Shown here: one piece after another, positions 1 to 12,100 of the stretch
Position numbering within the stretch: position 1 is the first letter of the stretch
How the letters are laid out: each line of letters begins with the position of its first letter
Source of the DNA: Phoronis australis
Lineage: Eukaryota; Phoronida; Phoronidae
Reading direction: 5' to 3'
DNA length: 26,022 bases
NCBI GenBank assembly: GCA_002633005.1
Contig: NMRA01000009.1
Span: 667,169 to 693,190, forward strand
Made by a program: the position numbers and the translations under genes
Notes under the pieces: generated by a model
What the model was told of the DNA's origin: nothing
Databases searched by the model: none
The model's input: only the letters and a program-made list of their open reading frames with translations

Positions 1-3000
1 TACTGCTGGTTTTTCACAAGACGGAAACGTACCTCTACGGAAACAGTTCCAGTGTTACCATGGTAACCGATATTGCAGTGTCGGTGCCGTTTTTATTGAC
101 ATTGATCATGAACCTATCATGTGATATCAAAATTGTTCAGAAACGATTCTGTTTGAAGCAGAAACTGGAGTAGAAAATTTGGGCAAAAATGACTCATTCC
201 ACACCCAGAAATTGCCTCATTTTGCCCCCCAGAACACTTCCCTTGTATCTCCTAAACCACCAAACTTTGTGGTGTCATACTTCACCCATTTTCTCTCATC
301 CCTAATGTGATTTATCAGACTAAACACGGATCTGAATGGTTGACCCCCCACCTTGCCGCTTGTTGGCTGTACTGTGGTCGGTGGATCCGTGGACTGATAC
401 TTAACTTTTGTCTAATCTTTTTGCCGGACTGAGAAAATTACCTCTAAATACGTGTGATGGACAGCCGCGGAGAATTTGAATTTTTGAAAAAAAATTTTCT
501 ATGAATTGTAAAGAGTTACAATTTTTGTTTTATATTATTTAGCAGAATGTTTGTGAAGTACATACACTAACTGATATGATGGTATCTTCTGAGAAATTTT
601 TGTCAGACAACTCCATTAATTTGAGTGTGACAGATGCAGAATTTCTAGTATAACACTATTTGTTGTGACTAAGACAGAAATTCAGAATAATTCAAACTTC
701 AGGGTTTAAGCTAGAGTGCTCCTTTGCCATCGATTCGAAATTAAATCAGTGTGTAATGAAATATATACTCCTTTTTTACTCAAAATACACTGATTGCCCT
801 TTTGCATGAAATTATCACTGACCTCAGGCAAGTCTGTAGTGGGTATGTACACTACAATGTTAACTTTTCAAAACATTCGTTTAAAGACATAAAACAACCT
901 CCTAAAATTCTCACTTCTCTTTGAAGACTGTAACCAAAATAACGACTATCATATTGTGTCTGACACCTGGTGCCATTTAGGAAAACTGTTTTGGCAATAA
1001 GTATGTATACAAATTTGAAACTAATGAGTAAACATGGCCATCCTGATTATAAAATAAGAAGTAGAGTTTAAAATATTTACTAATCATTATTGTTAAACAT
1101 GCATTATTTGTTTTTTTTTTTAATTAGGACTCGTCCTAAGCGTGTCTGAGCCATGTTATTGACGGTTTTGATGCACGCCCATATTATAATAAAAGTGATG
1201 TTTTATAAGTATTAGTAACAGGACTTCAGTATCTTCTATATAACAAAATCTTAAGCAGACAATTGGTTCAGCATGGTTCAATTGACAGCATCGACTTTAT
1301 GGCATTCATATTTTGATCCCAGAAGCACTGGCTGTCTTACAGTGTGTGTAAATTACATTAAATTAACGAAGACGATTTAGAAATATGTAGGGGTAATAAA
1401 ATTATCAGATGTTGGTTCCAATTTGTGATTAGCTTTTCATTCAGCTTTTTCATGTCTTCATTACACTTTTAAAAAGGCGTTAAATAAAGTCATGGTGTCT
1501 TTTTTCGGGTTTCAAAAGATGTTTGTTCTTCTTCGACCCACCATTCGTTCATCCCCTGATCTCTAGTTCAATCTCCTCGAAGCTCAGCAAAAAAAAGAAT
1601 GCTTAAAAAGTTTGCAAGAACAAGGTTCTTGTTTTTTTCAGAAATGTAAAATCAAATGTAATCATTAATGCCATTCTATACAAGCCACCCAAAACAGTGG
1701 TGGTGTGACAAAAATATTTGGAGGTCACAGGTTGCTACCTCTTAAAAATGCCCAGCATTGGCTTTTTCAACGCAAAACATAGTCAGAGCAAAAATAACTC
1801 CTTGATACCAGAAGAACAGCAAATTTGACAAGTATTCCATTAGGTCTCTTTTTATTTTATATTTCAGGAAGTCTTTTGTATTGATATTTTTTCTCCTGCA
1901 ATTTTCCAAAAACTAAGGGCGTCTTTAAATACAAAGAATTCAGTAAATTAATGTATTGTTTTATTTACATTCAAAATGAAATACAATCTAATTTTGACAC
2001 ATTGAATTCTTAGTAAGAATGTATTAGGTGACACTGTGTATAACTTTTTTACAAATACTTTTGTATTTAAAAAGTCGCAACACATCCCAGTTTAAAAGCA
2101 TTATAGCAACTTACTTGCTTGATTTTACAACTGTCTTTGAAATATTTGATAGTTCTAGGTTCTTAGGTTTAAAACAACTTTTATATTCTGCAAGTTTGAA
2201 AAGCAAAAGTAAGACCCAAGCATAATTTTATTGGCTGAAAAATTTATTTTCATATGTGTGCCGGACGTACGCGACGGATGTACACATTTTCTGTATGTCT
2301 GTCACGAGATTTCTGACTTAACGAATAAACCCTGAGATCTAAAATTTTGGTCAATAATATTGAGTAAGCAGAATCTCAAATTATTTTAATTTTGATTGAA
2401 AACTTATGACATAACGAAACTTTTTAGCATTTTTTGTGACGGACATATGGCACTTTGATATCCAGGAGTTGGCCTTTGACCCCAACAGGAAGACGATGTG
2501 CCTCAGGTCATATGACAATTTTTAGATAGTTTAGGTTTTGTGTGATTGCACAAATTTGGTAATACAGTGAGATACCCGTAATTAGCTTTTACAAAAATAA
2601 TTAGTAACATGCATAAAAATTTGGGAAATATTTTAGGGACAAGTGGCCTCGAAAATGGGACAAAAATTAAGTAAAAAGTTTTTAGTTTAGTCATATTATC
2701 AAAACAGACCGACTGTATTGTATAAGGTGCTACAACACAACTATTAACACAAGGTTAGCATGGTGTTAAGTGAGTATATTGTGCTACAACACAACTATTA
2801 ACACAAGGTCATTATTGCCTCCAAGTTCGGGACAACATCTGACATTTTTATTGCATTGGTATGTCCTCTTTTGCAAATCCAGAACAGTTAACAGGTGTAC
2901 TTTAGTAAGATAACATGAATATTTAAGTGTAACAACAGTTTCAAGGAGTCGTTCAACAAAATGCCTGTCCAGTGGTTACGATGATTATCACAACAGGTTG

Positions 3001-3005
3001 CTTAC
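1..3005 (-). other. MARF1 intron (3' side), no exon recognised
   Basis: This is AT-rich intronic sequence after the donor at 3005. I searched the minus strand for the next LOTUS segment and found none. No long reading frame resembles a known protein. The only clear structure is a 54-bp-period direct duplication at 2727-2809 and scattered homopolymer runs. Confidence 0.7.
2727..2809. repeat. Two-copy direct repeat, 54-bp period
   Basis: The sequence gtgctacaacacaactatta and the nine bases after it occur identically at 2727 and 2781, separated by a diverged spacer. Confidence 0.85.
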
Positions 3006-3144
3006 CAAAAGCCTGAGGCAAGAGAGAGACAGCAATTTGTTTAATTGGCTGGCCCTTGAGCACACGCAGAAGGTCTGTCTGAAACCGTTTGGTCTGAATG
3101 CGATGAGTGAGAGTGAGCAGTTTCTGATTGCCACAGCCGAGCAC
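3006..3144 (-). CDS. MARF1: MARF1 exon: wing of LOTUS 3 and start of LOTUS 4
   Basis: This exon encodes [40 protein letters not shown] and LLPQAFG (last Gly split). [17 protein letters not shown] matches the strand that ends LOTUS 3 in vertebrates, and [19 protein letters not shown] begins the next module. The acceptor is AACTATCCAG|GTGC and the donor is TTTTG|GTAAGC. This is the last exon I can find; the next one must lie left of the window. The acceptor region is duplicated 48 bp upstream, giving a second ATCCAG. Confidence 0.92.
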
Positions 3145-6100
3145 CTGGATAGTTAGAGAGATAGAAATGATCAGACAATGCAAAACTGGCGCCTGGATAG
3201 TTAGAGAGATAAAGTTAACAATTAGAAATGATCAGACAATGTAACAGTGGCGCCCAAATGATACAATGTAAACAATTGCATACTAGCACTGCTGATTAAA
3301 CACAATAGCAAATATACAAACAAACAGCGATTGGATGAATTTTAAAATTTTAAGACGCTCATACAGGAATGTGATGCAGAGTCAAATTGTAAGCCAAACA
3401 AGAGCAATGTGGAACATTGAAATGCGCCACGAATGCACCGCTAACGGTGTGCTTCTAGGAGTGTTTATTTGGAACATAAAAATGGCAACTAGATTGCGCA
3501 AAATATGTCAAATCCATCCCAGAACTTGTATGTGTCATCAAAGCTATTTGCCAAATTTCATAAAAATCCGTGAAGGAACTTCTGCGAAAACAGAGGAAAA
3601 TGAAAAAATGAAATTGCCACTAAGAGGCTATAAGCGCAAAAAAATCGTAACTGCCACAAAGAGGTGCCAAAGTAGAAAGTTGTCAGAAAATCATAGTCAG
3701 ACTTCCTCTTCACATTAGGAACATCAATGCCAGTTTCCACAACCATCCTTAGAGTTGGTTGACAGATGGGCAGACGCCAAATAACAAGACTCGAAAACAG
3801 TAAAAATGACCACAAGGTGGCGCAAAATGCCTCGAATTTTACCAAAACCTGAATGATAGCGTCACCTCACTAATAGATGCAGAGCTGCCAAATTTTATGA
3901 AAATCCATTGACGACCCTTTAAGATACAGAGGTAAATGTATATAACTAAAATTGCCACTAGGGGGCACACCAGTAGCCCGATCCGTCCGAAAGTAGTCAT
4001 CCTCTGTTGTAAACTTCATATAAATACACCAGCAAAATTCAATAGAGATCCTGTAGAGAATTTAGGAGATACAGCGATGGGCGCAAAAACAAACAAAACT
4101 GCCACTAGGAGGCACCATAGTAGTCCAAGTCATCGGAAAATCATCATCAGCCGCCCTCTTCCTAGTAGGAACATATATGCCAATTTTCAACATTATCCTT
4201 AGAGCGGTTTGGTTGATAGAACGGCGGATGCCAAAAACAGACTCGAAAATGGCCACTAGGTGGCGCAAAGTACCCTGAATGCATCCGAAAACAGGAAAAT
4301 GGCATCATCTCACTAAGAGATGTCTAACTGCCAAATTTTATGAAAATCCACTGAGGACCTTCAAATCTACAGGTAAGTGTAAAAAAATTAAAATTGCCAC
4401 TAGGTGGAACACCAGTAGTCAGAGAGGTCCGAAATTCGTTGTCATCCGTCGTCAGCTTCATGGGAACACATCTGCCAAATCTCATTGACTGCCACTAGGA
4501 GGCGCCACAGTTGTAAAAGTAATCGGTAAAAAATGGCCACTAGGTGGCGCAAAGTACCTCGAATCCATCTGAAAATGGGAGGATGGCATCATCTCACTAA
4601 TAAATGCCTAACAGCCAAATTTTATGAAAATCCGTTAAGGACCTCCGAAGATACAGAGGTAAGTGTAAAAACTAAAATTGCCACTAGGGGGCACACCAGT
4701 AGTCGGAGAGGTTTAAAAGTCGTTGTCGTCCGACAGAAGCTTCATAGGAACACATCTGCCAAATCTCATCAAGATCCTGTGAGGGGTTTAGGAGATACAG
4801 CTGCGAACGCCGGACGCAAAGACAGAGATGACGGCAATATGCAACCCCATATAAATATGTGGGCGCATAAAAAAGCTTAAAACCACACTGCTCAGTAAGT
4901 CACTGAAAATGATATAGCCAATAGCAACAACATTACAACTATGTGACAAGTAGATATTGGTTTATAATAGTCATTACATACTGCGAACTGAAAATTGATA
5001 TAGCCAATAGCAACAACATCACAACTATGTGACTAGTAGATATTAGTTCATGATAGTTATTACATACTGAGAACTGAAAATTACCTGAAGCACGTGAGGT
5101 AATGCTTCAAATAGTTCAGATAACTTGGTGTAACCATAGTCAGCAACTCGACACTGACGACCGAAATGATGATGGTAGAAAGGAATGAACTTATTGAAGG
5201 TCAAGATAGCTGAGGGGCAACTCTTGAGCATGTCGACGATCTCACGACTGAACTGAGTCAGATGGTAGCTCATAATAGGACTGGGACAGTTACGCAACAT
5301 GTCTGTGGAACAAAACAGGTATTAGATTCCAGAAGTTATCTTGAAACTGCAAATAACGTTTTCCAAATCATGGCAAACTTTGCATTGTCTTTGACTGCCG
5401 TTTCTGAGATATTATTAAGGGCTGTACCATTAAAATCTGTATGGGAGGGGGGGGGAAGGCACCTTTTTTTCGCACCCACCACCCATATTTTTCATTTATT
5501 TCTTCAGCCTACCACCCGTAATTTTTCTTTGTTCTTGTGGTTGACTGCACAGGCGCTTGAGTTTATCTGTTCCTCCATCACCACTAACGTCATTCATTAT
5601 TAAAAAAACATATGTTTCTTGGTTATTAGCCATCGAGAAATTCGAGCACCTGTGGTTAACTGGTGTTATGGGCATGCCGATGAGGAGATCGGAGGGAGTG
5701 AAAAAGTCGGAGCTTTTTGCAAGTTGCATTTTGTTTCACTTTTTGATTCTGTGCGGATTATTTATAAAACTTACTAAAATTACGCACCATCAAACATGGC
5801 CCAATGAAATAACAACAACCTGTAAATTTTTATTTTTTTGAAGTACGACCACCAGATATTTTGAATTTAAATCAAACGCAACCACCCATAAATTTTTATT
5901 TCAGTTGCCTTCCCCCCCCTCCCACACAGATTTTGCTGGAACAGCCCTAAGGTATTTTGACAAATTAAGTTGTAAAACTTAATATAAATATTGTCACAAC
6001 CTGTCAGCTGCAAGTTGATGATACCCCATGTAGATGACACAACTTGATGTTTTCTCCAAATAACAACAAGTCAACTCTTTCTGGTAAATATATTCAAAGG

Positions 6101-9100
6101 ACCATAGTTTATCAAACTATAATAACTTATCAAATATCCAACAAAGGTGATACCACGTACTTCAGGTACATAAGTTCAGTTATCAAATATCCAACTAAGT
6201 TAATATGATGGACTTCAGTTACACAAGTCCAGTTACCAAATATCCAACTATTAAAGTAATACGATGCACTTCAAGTACACAAATACAGTTACCAAATATT
6301 CAACTAAGGTAATACGATGGGCTTCAGGTACTTAAGTCCAGTTACCAAATATCCAACTAAGGTAATACCATGGACTTCAGTTACACAAGTCCAGTTACCA
6401 AATACCCAACTAAGGTAATATGATGGACTTCAGGTACACAAGTCCCTTTACCAAATATCCAACTATTAAAGTAATACGATGGACTTCAAGTACACAAGTA
6501 CAGTTACCAAATACCCAACTAAGGTAATATGATGGGCTTCAGGTACACAAGTCCATTTACCAAATCCCTACCAACAGATGGTGTCCTCTTCTCAGACAGC
6601 TTTACTTTCTTAACACCCCCATGCGAGAGCTCTATGTTGACTCCTGGGATACAGCTGAGAAGATGTTCAAGAGAGACACTCCCTTCATTTGTCTCTTGTA
6701 AGGCTGGGAACTCAACAGCATAACAACATGGGAAGCTGAAAGACATAGGATACAGTGCATAAGGAGATGGCAAAAATGAGAGAAGTTAGTCTTACTAGGA
6801 CACATTTAGTTAGTTGAGGATAACGTTTCAAGCCTGCAGGTCACGCCCTTGATCACATGACTGTTCTTCCCATCGTTGTGGAACAGGAAGTAAAACTTAA
6901 TCGTAAATAGGAAGAAGTCAAAGAACCTGGTCACCACTGAGTAAGTAACTCCTCTCGTTTTTTCCACCATCACAAGAGACAGCGATGAACACTCATCCAT
7001 TAACCAAATAAGGAGATGATATGCAAACTCACTAATAACAGTACTCATAAAAACAACTTTGGACAGCACTGCTGTACACATCGTATACGCACATTTCAGT
7101 GCTAAATTTCAACAAGCAGGTAATGCCCTTGATTCCAGTACGCAAGAAGGAAATAAGGGCTTTTGTAATTAAGCTATCAAATGTTACAGAATGAATGTCA
7201 GACAATTATCCTTTGGATAGGCCAGGCTTGAAGACACGAGTTGTTTGCTGCACAGTTCAAATTATAAATTCTGCGTGAAGGCTCTACAAGGGCAACTCTC
7301 ATGGAGACTCCTCCTTCTGAACCACATAAACACAATTTGAATTTGTTTCTCATGACAGATGCTTGATTGAATTGCTAATTGTTTAGTCACAACTAAAAAC
7401 AACACTGGAAGAAACAAACATTAATTAATGTTAAAAGCTTTGAACCATCATGGCTCAGTTTGTCAGCAAATTTTGCTGATAAACTTAAAACTGCAGCAAA
7501 TATACCTCATTAAAGGCATTGAGCCATCATGACCCAGAAGTAAAGTGTGAACTTGAGCGGCCAGTTGGCGCAACGGTATGACCACATTGGGTAACAAGGT
7601 CATCTCCATGGAAACCACATAGTTCTCACTTCCTTCAGGACAATGCAGACTGCACACTGGGGACTCAATGATGCTGGGTGCCTACAATAATTTCTTCAAG
7701 ATTACTTTACGTATTTTAATTGTGTATTTTATCAAAATGAGATCTTATAAGACATATGATAAAGCATGTGTGTTAAACAGGGATCTGGATTTTTCCACCA
7801 ACATCCCAAAAGCTCACAACATCAAAAGGAATCTTTCTCAAGCAAATATTGATATTTTGAAAGAACAGAATGATCAATTCACATATTCTGTTACTTCCAG
7901 CTAACAAAAATTTGTCATCTGGTTGCTTTGGTCAAATCAACACCAAGAACACATTTCACCAATAAAGCCATCAACCAATTTACCAACCTCAAAATCTGAA
8001 CAGAGCTGTGGTACAGGACTCCGCTTGCCAGCAGTTGTCAAGGTAACCATTCGCCCACTTCCTGCCTGCTCATGAATGTCTACAATGTCTCTCATCTTGT
8101 ATAACTCAGACACGCTGATGTTCCTGTGGTACCTGAAATGAGTATAATTAATCAGAAATATTTCTTAATAGGAGTACTGTAGTAGATCCTAGTTTTAATC
8201 TTTGGAAGACAGGTACAGATATCACCCCTATATTGCCATTGCAAAGATTTTCACAGCTTTTGGGAATTTTGTTGCAAACAATTATAAAAGGACTGAGGTA
8301 AATTACAGATTTAAGTGTCTTTACACGCTCAAAAGAGGCATGATGTCTTATAATTTTGGTATGCCAATATTAATGTTGTGTTTACATCAACTCTACCAGG
8401 TTATTACTTCACCAGAGTTACAACTGTTCACTGTTACTGTTCACACCAACAAATACAAGTGTTAATCATGAGTCACTGGGGGACATTGGCATTGAAGTGG
8501 TTTCAAACATACATATAAATATGTGGGCACATAAAAATCCGTTCAGGAACTCCAAAAATACAGAGGAAAATATGAAAAAATAAAATTGCCATTAGGGGGC
8601 ACAACAGTAGTCAGATACGTCTGAAAGTAGTCATCTGTTGTCAAGTTCATAGCCAACTTTCACAAAAATTATGCGGGACTTCAGGAGAAACTGCTGCGGG
8701 CACACAGCAGTTATGAGATCCATCCAAAAGTAGTCACTCATTGACATTTTCATAAAAAACACCAAATTTAATAAAGATTCTGTAGAGGGTTTAGGAGATA
8801 CAGCCAGAAACAAAAAAATCTAGCACAAGGGGAGCCACAGTAGACGGAGCCGTCCCAAATGACAGTCAGCTGTGCTCTTTGCAGTCAGCTGTGCTCTTTG
8901 CAGTCAGCTGTGCTCTTTGCAGTTAGAATTCAAATGCCTAATTTCCATTATGTTTCATTACATTGCTAAGAACACAATAACACACCTAAATGCTAAACGC
9001 TGCAGAACGATCAAAAACTTAAATTCAAAACTCCTTATTTGGATAGTGTCAATGTTGTGTACTGATGACTGAATTTTATGTCAGTGCAACTATCTGCAGA

Positions 9101-12100
9101 CTCTGCCAGTGCATTGAGGAACACAGAACCCATGACAACATCCCGGTCTCTTACATGACACTACACACACCATGACAACAGCCTGTTCTCTGACATGACA
9201 TTACAACACACCATGACAACAGCCTGTTCTCTGACATGACATTACAACACACCATGACAACAGCCTGTTCTCTGACATGACATTACAACACACCATGACA
9301 TTGATTTTGATAATGCATGTATATAGCAACAATAGACATCACACTCTGCATATTAAACAAATCCTGCACATCCTGGATTCTAAATGGTTCCTCTCATTGA
9401 ATAACAATAAGTACTTCCACCAAGTTACAACTCTGGCCCTAACTCCTGCTGATTATCTGTTGTTCCCTTTTCATTTTGTAACAGTTACTTTAGAGTTAGA
9501 TCAATCTGCAGTGTTTGCATTTTAAATGTGTGATTTTCACTGATGATGTTCTTTAATGAAACATGTGGACCTTGTATATAGCATGGTAAATATCATAGTG
9601 TTTGCCGAGTTACTCGCTTTCTTATCCATTCAGGGTTTTTGGAGATACAGCAGTAGATGCTGGCCGAATGTCGAAGGAACATACTGTATCCACATATAGT
9701 GCATGCATATACGTAAATGTGGCCACAAAGTTAACTGTACCTTTTCTCAAACAGCTCAATAAACTTAAACAGAGGTAATGAGTTGTCTGCCACATTTCTT
9801 AACAAAGCCACTACTGCGTATCTGTAACAAATGGATAAAACACATGAATCCTAAAAGATGGTAACAGGGGTTGAAGCTATTCAATGATTCTGCTCATCAA
9901 ACCTGGGGCACATTGAGTCAGTAAAGTCTATTACAAGCATGTGCATGCTCAGTGTTTCCTATCATATGATTACGATCTAGTGCCAGTTATAGTAAGACTG
10001 ACTTATCAAAAATTGTTGAGACGTTACAACGGACAACCACAATGTATTATATGCCAAAACTAATCACAGAAAACTGTTACTTTGTCATGGCGAGCAATAC
10101 GTCTCATCATGAACTGAACTTGCACTAACTGACATAACTATACCCATGTCCAGGTCATTTTTTCTGAATAATTTTGGCATACACTGTATTCTCTTTATTC
10201 GCACGTCTCACTAAACACACCTCTGAAAGAGTAGCACACCTACCACACAGTGTACTATCAACATGCCTTCATACCTGGTATTGGTGGCAGCGCACTTAGG
10301 ATCAGTTGGCTTGAGAGCAACGTGAATTCGTTTGTAGCCTATCTTCTTGCGGTGCAACTGTGAGATAGCGAATCTAGCCTCGTCTACACTAGGCACTGTC
10401 ACAAAAGCAATGGACGTGTTGTCTGGTTGGGGCTGAACATTGATTGAAAGGATCTAAAAGTGAAGACAGGTGGAAACTGATGTATGGAAGGTTTGGCCAT
10501 TGACAACTAAGCACTGAAACATGGCTATGTGTGTGTATTTAACCAATTATCTTCATTAAAGCTTTACACTTTCTGAATGCATGAAGCTTGTACAAGTTGA
10601 TGTTTGACTTTTTATCAATCTGCCATTAACTCGGTCACGTGTAAAACATTAAAATTTAGCAAAAAAGGATAGTACATCGACAGCAAAGCAATATTATCAA
10701 TATCACCTAATACAGCCCCTCATATGTAAGTATAACAGTTTCATAAGAATCACATCTCCATCTCTCAGATATGATGTTCCACAGATGGACACATTTATCT
10801 AAGGTCCTACATGACCTTAGATACCAACGGTCAAGGTGTGATTATGAAGAGTAGCAATGAAGTGAATCTCTAATGACCTATACGCATTTAATCTCTAATG
10901 ACCTATACACATTTCTTTATACATTTCTAGAATAAGTACTGGGATTCTAATTATTTTACTATAAAAAGTTATCTGTTAGCAGTCTGAACCATACAGAAAA
11001 ACTTGTCTTAAAGTCACACTGGTCCGTTCCAACTACCTGCACTTGTTGCTGAAAGGTGCTTTGAATGATTTTCTTCCACTCTCGCCCACTGATGTTGTAG
11101 TCCAAGTTGGAGACGATCAGCTCCACCCCAAACAAGGGGACGACCAGGCCAGGTTCACACACCTCGTACATGGACGAAGTATCTATGGGTCGGAAGAACG
11201 ACTCGCTGGCAAAGCTCCTGTTGAGGTTCTGACGGTAGCGTGAATAATGACCATCCCCCCACCTACGGGACTGATACTCGGGCCCTGTGGAGTGGCACCG
11301 GTGTGGTGCTATATCCGAAAATACAGGACTATCCCTCATGGATGGACAGCTACATACAGATGCAGACTCCCAGCTGTCTTGACTGTCAGTACTCTTGGCA
11401 CGTTTCTCTTGTTCCTCTTGGTAGAGTTGCTGTTGCAGGAACAACACGTCACGGCTCGGCTTGCAATCTTTGGACAACTTGTCTACACAACTTTGTGCAT
11501 TAACTTTACAAGATGCAGACTGAGGGCTAGGAAACAGCTTGAAACTGGGAGAGTTACCAGAGTGGGAAATAATAGGACCATAACGACTCCCATCAGAGTG
11601 CTTTCTGGGAAGAACCTTCAATTGAGGAGAGATGTTGCAGGGTTTTCTTCCATCACCACCAGGGCTGAACCGTCGGCGACACTGGAAATCCTTTGTGCTG
11701 CTATTGATGTTCTTGTCATCCCTTCCATTTGAAATCTTCTTGTTGTAGGGATACTGACAGCCACGTGACATGTGTTCAGGCTTAGGTGAACTATGACCTT
11801 TGGGCGATGACGAGGGGCTGGGATTCATGGTCAGTTTACTTGTGAGAGGAGGATTAGTATTCAGTTGTACAGTCTGTTGACAGCTTTTCTCTGGCTTGAC
11901 TTTCATAACTGTAAACAAACCAAGTTTTATATTAACCTACGAGAGCATAAAACTGTACACTTGTCCCGAGCAAGTATTTCTCATTTGATAAAAATGTAAA
12001 CTTTAACATAATTAGTTACAAAATATATAATTATCAAACTCTTCACAGGATATCCAAATTCAATACTAAATAGCTCCACGTGGAGCACGGGCATTAAACT

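Noticed and set aside
1-2950. Further LOTUS exons of MARF1
   Set aside because: I looked on the minus strand for the expected continuation of LOTUS 4 and a further YHHHFGRQC-type motif. None is present, so they must lie outside the window.
3335-4880. Several + strand frames of 69-127 residues
   Set aside because: They sit wholly in the repeat array; frames in different copies do not agree and have no recognisable protein similarity.
11043-11732. + strand frames opposite the large linker exon
   Set aside because: They are antisense shadows of the supported minus-strand MARF1 exon.
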